DNA of 64,000 nucleotides from Polytrichum commune (Eukaryota > Streptophyta > Polytrichopsida > Polytrichales > Polytrichaceae), in assembly GCA_950295325.1 (NCBI GenBank), contig OX485806.1, positions 38,562,001 to 38,626,000 of the forward strand, written 5' to 3'. The notes under the pieces were generated by a model that was given only the letters and a program-made list of their open reading frames with translations, was not told the DNA's origin and searched no databases. The first letter of the stretch is position 1. Each line of letters starts with the position of its first letter. A program made the translations under genes and the position numbers. This document shows positions 10,415 to 20,987 of the stretch, piece after piece.

Positions 10415-12304
10415 TCATGACTCCCATGGTTCGCCGATGATGTTGCCGATGCCAATGCCCGTATTCGGAATGGCTGGGACTGAGGTCCGAAGGAGCAGCA
10501 TGCACTTCCACTGGCGAAGCCGTTCGCATATCTCAGAGGTTTCAGGCCGCTCGTTAGGGTTCCCAGCCCAGCATTTCTTGATGAACGAGGCAATGTAATT
10601 TGGGCAGTGTGGGGGAAGCTCGGGGCGCTCGCCAGTGCACACTTTCTGGTAAACCTCGACGAGCGGGACGCCTTGGAACGGGATATCGCCCGTGAGAACT
10701 TCATAGAATGTCATGGCAAAGCTATACACGTCGGCCGGCCACGAATAGCTCTCCGCCATCTCCTCATCCCGAAAAACCTCAGGCGCCCGCCACCGGCTTG
10801 ACTCGCTCTGAAACGAGCTTGCACGCAACATGTCAAGCTTGAATCTTGATAACCCGACATCTGCAAGCTTTGCATGGAAATACTCACCACACGACGATGT
10901 CACCCCAGCAGCCTCACATAACGTGATCAAAACCTTTCGCGCTCGGATGTCACGGTGCATCAGTTTGCAATCCTTCAAATACTGTAGTGCCTCCGCAATT
11001 TGCAACATAATGTCAACCGACTGCAAAAGAGAAAATGGAGGCAACCCATCTTGGAAATTCATACACCGAAGCTCAATAAGGGTACGTAAATCACGACCCA
11101 AGACTTCCATCACAAACATGCCCGCTTGCTTCTCGTGGTTGTATGCACACCCAATGAGCTTCACAATATTCGGGTGTTGCACTCCTGCGACGAACTTCGC
11201 CTCCGACTCAAGAAGCTCCGGGTCAATCGCACCCGACAACACCTTCACTGCAACCGGCTCCCCAAACCACTTGCACTTCAAAACCATGCCCAAGGTGCCA
11301 TGGCCAATCGTCTCATGAAGCTCGAGCTGGTATTGGTCAATCCAAAATGAGTCCGGGGCAAGGTTCGCAGGCGGCTCACCACCCTCAAGCTTCTGGATGA
11401 GAACATCAAAGACATACCGATCCGGCTCATCTTGGATTGGGTTGTACCAAGTTGCGTTCACAATGTATCGAAGGGTTAGGCACATGGTCTTCTTGTCCTT
11501 GGCTTCGCGCTCTTCATCTGCTTTCAAAGAATACAAGTGTGTGTATCGTATGTGGCGCTCCTCAGTTGCCCAGTGGCTAAAAGCATCGCTAAGAAGCGCG
11601 GTGTTGTGCATCGGCGGGCCATTTCGCCAGAGATGGAATGCGAATTCCACCAAGTTGAGGCTCCACACGAACTCTCGGATGTTGAATGCAAACGGTGACA
11701 TTGACCGGAGGCGAGGGTAATCAGGTCCAATGCAAGGCAACGTGAGTGCCATACGCCACCAATCTTGGCGGCAACAATGCCTGAACAAAACTTCTCCATC
11801 ATGCATCACATGGCGCAAATTCATGATTGCATCGACGCAGAACCACATTGCCTCTGACCCGATCCGGAAGCTCTGTTCAAACGCCCAGTTTGGGTGCTCC
11901 ACAACACGCATGATCTTCGTCTGATACCGCTGGAAATTCTCCTCCGCCATGAAATAGCATTTTGTCAGATGTGAGATTTGTGAGTGGTAGATAGTCACAT
12001 GGTTCTGTGCATTCTTTAGCCGGCTGCAAAGGAACAGGCAATCGTTCATCGCCGCATACAGCTTGTCCACCCACTCCTTCTCCACGGACTTCATCGCATC
12101 AAGACGTGCCGGCGGGCGAAGCAGTTGCAAATCTTTTTCCGAGTGCAATGCAGGTGGCCAGGATTCAGATTGGTTGTCCTCAAATTCAACCAGGTCCTCC
12201 TCCACTGTCTCTTCCACAACGTAATCATACTCGTCTCCATTGCAACTCTCCTCAAACCCAAAGAGGATGTCTTCGTGCTCGCTCGCCATGACCCTTCCAG
12301 GCAT
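10415..12304 (-). CDS. DUF1221-like / TKL-type protein kinase, 629 aa
   Basis: A single open frame reads through without introns. I chose the ATG at 12304, because the frame upstream of it has only a TTG and a good splice acceptor (TTGATTTGCAG at about 12318), suggesting a 5'-UTR intron; a second ATG lies at 12289. Residues about 5-60 are acidic. Residues about 70-235 resemble the plant DUF1221 region that precedes a kinase (helical, with a QDWWRMAL motif). The kinase domain spans about 330-600: glycine loop IGHGTLGMV, beta-3 VAVK (K354), catalytic loop HRDIRARK (H450-D452), DVG in place of DFG (D482), APE at 507-509, DVYSFAM, and a final ERPETSEICERL. The catalytic-loop Asn is replaced by Lys (K457), so activity is uncertain. 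It is probably a cytosolic signalling protein, since no signal peptide or membrane segment is seen. Substrate and pathway are unknown. The family call is from memory of the domain pattern; the kinase call is secure. Confidence 0.93.
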   Translation of the reverse strand: MPGRVMASEHEDILFGFEESCNGDEYDYVVEETVEEDLVEFEDNQSESWPPALHSEKDLQLLRPPARLDAMKSVEKEWVDKLYAAMNDCLFLCSRLKNAQNHVTIYHSQISHLTKCYFMAEENFQRYQTKIMRVVEHPNWAFEQSFRIGSEAMWFCVDAIMNLRHVMHDGEVLFRHCCRQDWWRMALTLPCIGPDYPRLRSMSPFAFNIREFVWSLNLVEFAFHLWRNGPPMHNTALLSDAFSHWATEERHIRYTHLYSLKADEEREAKDKKTMCLTLRYIVNATWYNPIQDEPDRYVFDVLIQKLEGGEPPANLAPDSFWIDQYQLELHETIGHGTLGMVLKCKWFGEPVAVKVLSGAIDPELLESEAKFVAGVQHPNIVKLIGCAYNHEKQAGMFVMEVLGRDLRTLIELRCMNFQDGLPPFSLLQSVDIMLQIAEALQYLKDCKLMHRDIRARKVLITLCEAAGVTSSCGEYFHAKLADVGLSRFKLDMLRASSFQSESSRWRAPEVFRDEEMAESYSWPADVYSFAMTFYEVLTGDIPFQGVPLVEVYQKVCTGERPELPPHCPNYIASFIKKCWAGNPNERPETSEICERLRQWKCMLLLRTSVPAIPNTGIGIGNIIGEPWES

Positions 12305-12405
12305 GATCTTCTCACTGCTGCAAATCAAGCCCGCCCTATCGCATGTTCCGTTAAAACGTCAAACAAAACGACTATCGAGAAATTATGTACTCCATCGTCA
12401 AACAT

Positions 12406-12761
12406 TTAGAAGGAAGCCCTTCCCGTAGTCTTCATATAAAGAGATGAAACCACATAACTTTGTGGCTCCAGGACAGCTATTAACTTGATCCACTCCTTCA
12501 ACAATTTCACCATCAAGGTAATGTCTTCTGGGTTCAACACCCTAAACAGTTAAATACCCTTGAAAGCTCCCTTCTCATAACCCAGCTGCTCATCAAACTT
12601 GACAGTAGAGAGTTGCACTGCCGTTACCTTGCTATGATGCTCCTGGCCTTCCGGAGTGTTGCAAGGTAATCATCCCAAGTTCTGATTTCTTCCTCCACAG
12701 TGCCACGTTTGGACGACAGGAAGGGCCTCAGCACATCCGAGCTCACAGTAGTTGTTGCCAT
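12406..12761 (-). CDS. Unrecognised small two-exon coding candidate, 89 aa
   Basis: The ATG at 12761 opens 45 codons ending in TAA. An AAG|GTAACG donor at 12628/12627 and a TTTAACTGTTTAG acceptor ending at 12542 would remove an 86-nt intron containing that stop. This joins exon 12628-12761 in frame to 12406-12541, giving 89 residues (start MATTTVSSDVL, end KTTGRASF). The product is charged and helical-looking; I do not recognise it. It lies about 100 bp upstream of the kinase on the same strand. There are two alternatives. The intron may instead be decayed coding sequence, since it also reads protein-like in one frame with one stop. Or the donor (phase 2) may splice directly to the kinase acceptor near 12318, which is also in phase, giving the kinase a longer N-terminus. 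Confidence 0.4.
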
Positions 12762-14689
12762 TCAATCAAGCTATGAATTCATGGACTCAGACTAGTCAAA
12801 GCAGCACAACTGTCAAGCACTTGAATTGTATCGAGCTGTGCTCATCATTGCAACACGATGAGGACATTGAATGACCTCCACTTCCCCTCTCAGATTACCA
12901 AGGATCTCTACGTGTTTTTGCCGATTACAGAACTGAAAGCTCTGCGTTTAGTTACAACCTGGTCAAGAGCCAACAAAAACAACAAGCTGATAAGAAAGAG
13001 TAATCAAACGTGTTCACCTTTGTGATCCTGACCCATCACATTGATATCTCTCTCTTTTAGCACCTACAAAACTATGTGATCAATCATTTAACAAGTTCCT
13101 TGCTAAATTCACCGATATCTTGATCTGCATACTTTCATTGTGAATTCACTGAAACACTTGTGGCTTGCCGGCTTTGGCTCACCATGAGAGGCCCATCTAG
13201 ACCATCTTGACTTCCCAATCGGGCCATTTCTATATCAAGCTAACTTGTCTTGATCGCAGCAATCAACTTCGCAAGAATACAAGATCCTTGGAAAAAATTT
13301 ATCCATGGCCAGAGATGATACCTTGACTCGGACCCTATTTTACACAATTGCACACAGGGAACCCAGTCCCCAGGTCACAAAACAACAACCAACACCCTAA
13401 CCTATCTCTTCATAAGCAACACTGACACTCACAACATATATTCTCAAGATAGCACAAGTAACTTAAAACAAAACGAAACAAATAAATGTCCCTGCCCTAC
13501 AGCTGGGTACTTTGCAATCTGCACAACATGCAGATTATAAGTCGATAAACACTCGCGGAGCACCGCGAATCCGGCATAAATGTAGGGATAGAAGGAGATG
13601 CACTGATGTTCTACACCTCTTGAAGTTTGTTACTTGCAACATACAAAGATTCACGAAGAGAGCCTTGTAAGAGGGTGTGTTAAACTCTTACCAGCTATGG
13701 CCGCCCTCCGTCACACAACCATCATTCACCACCACGCATGCCAGAAAACTTGGCACTTTCTACATAATTGAATTCAAAGAATGGCAAATTAGAAAAGTTA
13801 CTATCCAATCCCAGCTCCACGAAGAACTCCGGAGCTGAATCAACCTGCAGACATCAAAAGGCAAGAGCAGGGTTAAGTCATGCGCAGATACCCTTAAGGG
13901 ATCCCCTACTTTTGACCTATACCTAATCCAACGCCACACGCAGACACACAATGTGCACAGCCGCGATGGGTTGCACACTCCCTGAGAGCCTCCGATCACT
14001 CATAGCCTCGCTCTCTGCAATTCCTTCCTTCGCTCGGAGCTGCAATGAGAGAGAGCAGTGTCATATGCACAGTAATCACAGTAATAACTGTGAAATTTTA
14101 AGGAAGGACGGAAACATCTCGATCGGTTCAAGGTTATCGGAATCAAGTAATCCCTAAAGAAACCGCTCCTGTGGCGTCTGTCTACTTGTGCGTTTGACCG
14201 TGGCTATGGACATAGTCAAAGTCAGCCGCCGAAGACGAACCTCTTTTCTTCAAAGATTGTTCACAAAAGAAGTGTATGCAATCATCTACCGCTGGCCTTG
14301 CTTGTCACGACAACTTTGGCAATTCAAGCTGAGTCACCTCCGTCGAAGTACTGTGCCTCTCAGGTCGAAGAAAAAGAAGAAGAAGAAGAAGAAGATACCG
14401 GTACAGACACAAGTGTGGAGATTTTGGCCTGCATAGTGTTCTCGGGCCCACCAACGGGGCAGATATAGGCTACTTAAATGTTTGTTGGCCGGAGCTTGGG
14501 TTCGGCCGAAGATGTGGAGGTCACTGTTTCAGTGGAAGTTGTGCTGGGATCCACTGCCACGGGCTAAGTGAGTCGCTTGCATGCAGTAGGAAGTGACGAG
14601 TTGACAGCAGATTACTCCAAATTGGAATCTCCTGCTGCTTCGACAAACCAGTTGACAACAGTACACAACATAACATCACAACATCATCA
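12762..14689. other. Gene-free stretch upstream of the kinase
   Basis: No coding region is supported. The segment lies between the leftward kinase unit and the rightward gene-like start at 15 kb, so it may hold promoter sequence for one or both. A GAA/AAG microsatellite sits at about 14367-14395. Short frames at 13760-13999 and 14188-14436 show no domain. Confidence 0.4.
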
Positions 14690-15078
14690 CACTACTCCCT
14701 GTTCTTAATATTCTTCTTCTTCTTCCCCTTTCCTCCCTAACAAAGGTGCACAGCAATCCCAAAGCTCTACCAACTCCAAAACACCACCGATCAACTTGGG
14801 TAGAGCTTGACCGATTCAAGCCACCAGTCACAGCGAAATCCACCAACAGCCTCCTCCTCGAAGACCATCATCGTATTAACCCACAAATGACTCGACCACC
14901 CACACCATGCAAATTACCAAACCTCGGTGACTCGGAGCCTAGCCTGGACTAGTAACCCCCACCTCGTCTGTTCGAAATCTTCGCAAAGCTCCACACCGAT
15001 CGGTCCACCCACACACCTCCAATGCACCCCCAACCCCTTTAAATCCTAACAGCTCCGCTCCCTCTCTGCTTGCCGGCT
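14690..15078 (+). promoter_or_regulatory. Possible promoter and CT-rich leader
   Basis: C- and T-rich DNA without G-rich patches. It contains CCCCTTTAAATCC at about 15034, which could serve as a TATA-like box, followed by the pyrimidine-rich TCCGCTCCCTCTCTGCTTGCC just before an ATG at 15079. This layout is typical of plant transcription starts, but that is an inference from composition only. Confidence 0.3.
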
Positions 15079-15165
15079 ATGGTGAAGCGTGGGAGCCAAT
15101 TCCAGCAGTACCGTCGATCATGCAGCAGCGGCGGCGGCAGCAGCGATGATGACGACGATCATTAG
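15079..15165 (+). CDS. Small open frame, possible first exon, 28 aa
   Basis: The ATG at 15079 opens 28 codons: a basic start (MVKRGSQFQQYRR), a Ser/Gly run from AGC/GGC repeats, then five Asp and His before TAG at 15163. The position right after a CT-rich leader suggests a true first exon or a short upstream frame. I found no convincing donor or second exon, and the following 600 bp hold no conserved domain. It could equally be a decayed or non-coding gene start. Confidence 0.2.
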   Translation: MVKRGSQFQQYRRSCSSGGGSSDDDDDH

Positions 15166-16253
15166 CCTCTGTCGAAAACGACCCAGGCACACTCTCCAGC
15201 CACCCTCTTAACCATACTGAGGTCTCCTCCTGGTGATGCGAGGAGGAGGTCCCGAGAGGGGGAGGAATTGCGTGGGTCATGGGTGAAGAGATCTGAAAGG
15301 ATCTGAGCTCTTCCTCTTGACCTCGTCCCTCCGGCCCGGCAAACCACCAGCGAATGCAGGGAAGAAGGGGAGGAGGGGACTGGTTCCACGCTTCCGAGTG
15401 AATCGACCTCTCTTTCTCTCTCCTTGGACAGGGTCAGTACGAGAGGGACGAGGAAGGGAGAGAGACAGAGACAGGAGAGAGAAGTGTGGGTGGAGGGGCC
15501 GGCTGGCTATGGCGATGGCCGATGAAGATCGTCGCACAAGCACCCAATGGTACCGACTTGGCCGCCACCCCACACCCCCCCCCCCCCCACAAAAAAAACT
15601 GCGAGTTTTGGCAACCACCCGGCCGGCGAGGAGTCGATCGGGGCCTGGGTTGCTGCGGCGTTGACCTGGTCAACCTATGGGTCCCCCTCTCGGTGCCACG
15701 TCATCATGGGACATGCAACTTCCGGGCAGTAGTGAAATGTTTTCGTGGTTACTTAAGGACCGGAACTTAAGGTGGGAGGGAATTGTTGCATACTGTATGA
15801 GCGTAGAGTCAAAAGCATAAACAAAAAGTTAAGTTAAGTTACCCCGTGTAACTTAGGGTATGATATGACCACCTTTTTTCTAAAATCCCTCATTGGTTGA
15901 GAAATCAATGGCGGCTTCACTTCGCTTCACACAAGGTCATCAACAACATACTAGGTGATTATGGGTGAGTACATCATATATTACATGAGAAAAGTGACAT
16001 AAAACTGACATGGAATCTTACATGTTCATAAACCTAACCCTAGCAAGAGACATGGCCGCCTTAGAGGGTGACATTTCGGGAAAGGATTATAAGCCTCCTC
16101 CTCGATGAATAATGTTGATGGTCATCCGGATTTTGCAGCGAAAGAACCCAACTAGGTTGTTTCACCACAAAATAAGGTGATCATGTCAAAATAAAAATAT
16201 ATGTTTATCCCTTTATGTTTTTAGCATTTTTACTTATAGTGAATATTTTAACA
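15166..16253. other. GC-rich island, then AT-rich DNA
   Basis: From about 15166 to 15720 the DNA is clearly richer in G and C than the rest of the window, with CpG sites, purine runs (GGGAGAGAGACAGAGACAGG) and a 14-C run at 15575-15588. Overlapping frames on both strands (15277-15618 - and 15317-15664 +) are Arg/Pro/Ser-rich low complexity and not supported as genes. From 15761 to 16253 nothing is recognised. Confidence 0.4.
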
Positions 16254-16622
16254 TTATATATATATATAGATATATATCTATATCTATATCTATATCTATT
16301 TATGATATATATCTATATATCTATATCTAGATATTTATATTTATATTTATATGTCTATATATTCATATTTATATTTACATGTATGATATATATCTATATC
16401 TCTCTCTATATATAGATACATATAGATCTATATCTATATCTATTTATGATATATATCTATATATCTATATCTAGATATTTATATTTATATTTATGATATA
16501 TATCTATATCTAGATATATCTATATCTATATCTAGATATATCTATATCTATATATGTGTCTATGTGTCTATGTGTCTATGTCTATATATATATATATCTA
16601 TCTATATATCTATATATAGATA
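16254..16622 (+). repeat. TA/TATATC microsatellite block
   Basis: About 370 bp are built almost entirely from TATATC, TATATA, TATTTATATT and TGTCTA units. The block GATATATATCTATATATCTA recurs twice about 150 bp apart, showing larger-scale duplication inside the array. Confidence 0.95.
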
Positions 16623-16658
16623 TGTATGTTTCCTTAAAAACACTAGAGCCTAGTCTAA

Positions 16659-16806
16659 AATTGTTTTACACTATGTCCCGTGACCAAGGCTTCATAAAGT
16701 GACGAGGATTTCTCTCAGTTGTGGTCTTCATACCACCGGCCATGACCATGAGAAATCCTAAATCATTCTTTTCTCATGGCCTTTGGTCACATGTGTAAAA
16801 CGGCCC
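16659..16806. mobile_element. Small Tourist-like MITE
   Basis: A left end reading TTGTTTTACAC...CCCGTGACCAAGGC mirrors a right end GCCTTTGGTCACATGTGTAAAACGGCCC, which is followed by TTA (16807-16809). The left flank is TAA. At 148 bp it is a short relative of the GGGCC...TTTACAC families elsewhere in the window. Confidence 0.55.
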
Positions 16807-17344
16807 TTAGGCTTGTGGTCGATTCATTTTAAATGGAGGAGGGAGGTTAGGCGGGAGTGTGGGTGAGTGGAGGGGTAGGCTAAGGTACCTCACTAACTTT
16901 GTTGCCACCCAACATCCAAAATTGCAACTTTTTGGCATGTGACCAAGGTTAGATGGAACCCGATTGCTCCGGAGTCAGTGAATTGGATACTTTCAACCAA
17001 CCATAGGTTTGTTTGTCACTGGGGAGGGGGGGGGGGGCTCGCTCCATTGTAGAGATATGAACCACTTGAGACATAAGGGTTTCTCATAGTGGGAGGGGGG
17101 GGGGTAGGAATGTCAACCCCCCCCCCCCCCCCTCTCCCTTGTAGATGGTTTGCACATGCTCAAGGTGTTCACCTTTGAAATTTGGCAAGAGTCTTTAGGG
17201 GCACTTCAACTCTTGTGATGTCTATTTCATGATTGCATTTTAAATTAGACTAACTCGAGGATGAAGCAACATTAGAATCTATGCCACATCAAAGTCATCA
17301 CTCTCTTCATATTCTTATACATTGGAATTTAATACTTCCCTCTC
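16807..17344. other. Gene-free, with G and C homopolymer runs
   Basis: No gene. It holds G12 at 17026-17037, G10 at 17095-17104 and C16 at 17117-17132 within about 110 bp. The last two are near-complementary and could pair. Confidence 0.7.
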
Positions 17345-18650
17345 CCATTGGGTTTGGGCCTAGCAAAGGTCCACCCGTCCCACCTTTTGAAGAGAATTAG
17401 CTAACTTCCAAGTTAGTGAAGATTAGGTAACCTTAATGCTAGTCAACTAAATCATGGTAAATTTACCCGCACCACCTAGTTAGGAGAATTCACTAACAAT
17501 ATGAACCAGTGAGAATCATCTAATATGCCAACTAACCAACCTCACGCCCCCCCCCCCCCCACTGCGTGCGGTGACAATGAATTATATGTTGACCAATTTA
17601 AGAGAAGACTTAAGAACCCAAGTTATACTAAACTTGCATGAGTTTTGAACATGCCATTGATTTCGAAACATCTCGTTTTTTGTGGCCCACACCATATGTG
17701 TTTCATAATAATTAGCTTAAGGTACGTATTATTGTTATTCACCTAAATTTGAACAATGGGAATAATATTATGATGTGAAATTCCAGTAAAATGTTTCTCA
17801 ATTTCAAATGATGTAAGAAATTATGTAGTCCACCTCACAGTGACAACATAATTTACCTCATAATGGAACGACAAGGGATGGGGTAAATGAGAGGCATGCA
17901 TTCAAGAGAAATTTGGGCTAATCATTGGTAAATTAAAATAAAATTACTTAACATTAGGGGTATGGATGGGTTAATATTTCTTCACAAAAGCAAGGTCTAG
18001 AAATTAGCTAAATTTTAGTTTGATAACTTTTATTTGAACCTAAAATTTAATTAGGTGGTGTAGGTGTAAGATTGATTAGCTTCCATTAACTATCTACCTC
18101 GTACAATGACTTCCAGAAGTAATACAACACCCTTTACAATATATACAAAATTGACGTTTTATTGGAATCAAATAATATTACATCATGTGGTGCCAACAAA
18201 ACCTAAATTAAGCATGTAGCTAGCCTCATGTCAATTTTCATGGTGATCATATTCATAGACCACAAATAAATAGTACAACCATGAATTTGAGGTATTGCAT
18301 TACGTTTGGCACTTTTGACATTATTATGTTTCAAGACACATGAACTCCGTTGGATAACATTGAAAACATTGCAAAATATACGGAAAAATGCAATTTAATT
18401 GTTGTTCATTTTGTGTCAATGCTATGCTACTTGGCTAGTATTTGGTGTATCCTCCTTTCGCCTTCAACAATGCATGCACTTTATAAAGCCATAATGGACT
18501 ATATTACCCTTACTATTTGTAAATGGTATTGCACTACTTATGGGAGTCACTATATGTTAGCTAACTCTCTACCATGTGGTGCAGGCACAATTTAACTAAT
18601 TTGAGTGGTTACGTACTCTAAGTTAACTTAAGCCCTAACCGACTCTTGTT
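17345..18650 (-). repeat. Dispersed element L, inverted copy 1
   Basis: The reverse complement matches 62930-63760 in several collinear blocks. These include TCCTAACTAGGTGGTGCGGG, GTTAGCTAATTCTC, ATTTTAGGTTCAAAT and GTAACCACTCAAATTAGTTA. A C14 run (17547-17560) sits where the other copy has G6. The unit is about 0.8-1.3 kb, has no supportable open frame and no clear ends, and its class is unknown. Confidence 0.6.
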
Positions 18651-19685
18651 ATTTTATGATTTCCTTGAAGATATTTGGCAAGGAGAGCTTGGGGGAAAAT
18701 GGTTGTTAACCAAAACTTTACAAGCTCGGCAGGTTGAACTCTTGCATCTTTTTAATCCCCTTATTATCCTAAGGTTTATTTATTATATCATTCTCAAATG
18801 GCTAGCAATCTGCATATATATATTGGACATGAATTGATTCTTTCCCAAACTTAATTGTCTCATTTTAACTGCAAGTTTACCCATTCATAGCACTATGGCC
18901 TTTGTTGTAAGCACTTCCAACTCCATGTTCAATTTGGTTATTGGATGATATCACGTTAGCAGTTGCAAATCATCTAGATTGTCATTTGAAAGAGAGAAAC
19001 AACAACACCATCTTTATGTTGGCATGAATGATGGACGCTTCACGCTCAATCATGGCTACAAACTCATATGTGAACCATGGCAGTTTGAATTTGTCTATGA
19101 ATATATTGGGTGTTTATGTGGGTACCTTGAGATTGGGTGTTGCGTTGACATGGTGTCTTTACATGATTGAACATGTGTTGTGTCTATTCACAGGGGTCGG
19201 CCTCAAGTGTATTTCTATCCCTTTAACTAAGCTAAGTGAGTTAGTTTTGACATCTTATTGTCACATATAGTTTTGGGGTTTGGGTACTTGGATGTATGGC
19301 CTTGTTGTGATGTTAAGATGGGTGAGACAAGGAGTTCATGGTTTTCAAGTCTTTTTGTATTGAGCATGAATAGGATGAGGTTTTTGATGGCATGCATGGG
19401 TGGGCATGAGAGGGATGCAACATTGTTTAAGTATATTTTGGTAATAGTGTTTGTGTAAAGACCTCCTTAGATGAATGAGAGTGATGGACCATCCACATTT
19501 TTCAAAAATTTCGACCAGTTGGTAAGTGTTTTTTTGTGGCATGGGTCACAATTGAGGCAGAAGATGAATTCAAGGTGACATTACTCACATTATACTTCCC
19601 AAGGATGAAGATTGGATTGTTGTGGAATACACAATTGTCCATGAATTCAGATTTGCCTCTTGAAGTTGCTAGCACCTTTATCTAA
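18651..19685. other. Gene-free stretch
   Basis: Several chance frames, none with a domain. A block near 19015-19080 (GGCATGAATGATGGACGCTTC...GTGAACC) is diverged but homologous to 60594-60655, so this is probably an old dispersed repeat. Confidence 0.45.
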
Positions 19686-20183
19686 GGGCCACTTCACACA
19701 TGAGACTGAGAGCCCGTGACCATTATGTTTCAAGCACTCTCATTGGTGGAAAAGGCCGAGCTGGTCCAAGTTCGCTTCACACTATGCTTGAGGGACCAAC
19801 GGAGTAAGTGAATGCAAGATGGATGTATAATCAACATGGATTCCTACATGCATCAAATGGATTGTGTTTCATGTTCACTTGGATTATTTTCAAATACCAC
19901 TTCTTGGAGGTAGGCTTAACACAAAACCGGGAGACCATGGCACTCCGGACGCTCACAACGGTTGATTTATTCTATATTATCATGTGTGAGGACATGCTTG
20001 AATAGAAATTCATTGAAATGGCATTTGGTTGAGGGTCTGGTCACATATGACTTCTCACTACACTTGAGGATCCGTGACCACACTACATGATTTTGGAGGT
20101 GTGTTGGGACGGCCTTTGGACACTTTCTTTTGGGCTCTCACAATTTCATGGTCACGGCTCTTGGCTTGTGTGTGGAGTGGCCC
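19686..20183. mobile_element. Tourist-like MITE, family A (A1)
   Basis: It begins GGGCCACTTCACACATGAG after TAA (19683-19685) and ends GTGTGTGGAGTGGCCC before TCA, so the 3-bp site has one mismatch. It is 498 bp with internal family A landmarks (CCGTGACCATTATG, CCAAGTTCGCTTCACAC). No transposase is present, so it must have been moved in trans. Confidence 0.75.
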
Positions 20184-20691
20184 TCATACCAAAAGAGAGA
20201 ATGTTTGAGTGATTGAGTATTGTTGAGAGTTCAAGTACAAACTTTTGATCTCCTTGGGAGGTATTTTCCTACTCACTACAGGAATCCACATGCTAATTCA
20301 AGTGCACTTGCAAGTGCTGCTTCCTCACCATGAGATTTTTTTTCTAAGTATAATGTTTAATCTAAGTATGAATTCATAATAAGTTATTACAATAACTCAC
20401 GATACTAAATTCTCTCAAAGAAGGGTGAAACTATGGGTCCTTCTTTGAGAAAAAAAAAATCTATGAAGATCTTGTTAGCTTTTCATGTATCAAAGCCTGT
20501 TTGAAAGTTGGGTGAGACTTTTGGGACCTCCTCTTTTCATCTCTCAAATTTTGAGAGAATTTTAGGATTTAAAATAAGGTGTGTACATGGGACCCACTGT
20601 CCTAAATCCCTGGTCGACCTATGCAAGACTAGCTTGGCCTACCCATCCTAGTAGGATAAGTTATAAAGCCGGTTTTAATAATCCAACACTA
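20184..20691. other. Gene-free stretch
   Basis: Nothing recognisable between two transposons. Confidence 0.5.
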
Positions 20692-20904
20692 CACTAAATA
20701 TGATATTTAGTATGACTTACTATTTGGAATTATGCAATGCTATATCTATATACTGTACATCTCAAAATTTACCAACAAATGTCAAACTGGTAGTTTGGAC
20801 ATTATAGAACAATGGCAACTTTATTTGGTAAAAAAATTCAATAATAAAAATATATAGCATTGTGTAAATCAAATAGTAAGTCACACTAAATATCATATTT
20901 GGTG
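20692..20904. mobile_element. TA-flanked MITE, family I copy 1
   Basis: 213 bp with inverted ends of about 50 bp (CACTAAATATGATATTTAGT.TGACTTACTATTTG and its complement), flanked by TA on each side. A second copy lies at 62257-62464. A TA target and long TIRs fit a Tc1/mariner-like (Stowaway-type) MITE, although the first bases CACTA are not typical of Stowaway. Confidence 0.75.
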
Positions 20905-20987
20905 TACTCTTTGTGTATCATGATTTAAGCATTAGCAAATGTGAGTGACTTTGTGTTAATTCTCATAAACTCGGGGTTTGGGACTAA

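Noticed and set aside
10830-11318. 162-codon + strand frame inside the kinase
   Set aside because: Antisense shadow of the kinase coding sequence; protein evidence is wholly on the - strand.
12304-12328. Kinase start upstream of the ATG at 12304
   Set aside because: The frame upstream begins with TTG, not ATG, and contains a likely splice acceptor; an ATG start is expected in a plant nuclear gene.
15277-15664. Overlapping Arg/Pro/Ser-rich frames on both strands of the GC-rich island
   Set aside because: Low complexity driven by base composition; no domain, both strands equally open.
16254-16622. Regular TATATC array considered as a CRISPR-like or satellite structure
   Set aside because: No unique spacers; simple sequence slippage explains it. 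No CRISPR array, rRNA or tRNA gene was found anywhere in the window.
20692-20904. Family I as a CACTA (En/Spm) element because its ends start CACTA
   Set aside because: The flanking duplication is TA (2 bp), not 3 bp, and the inverted ends are too long for CACTA; a Tc1/mariner-like MITE fits better.
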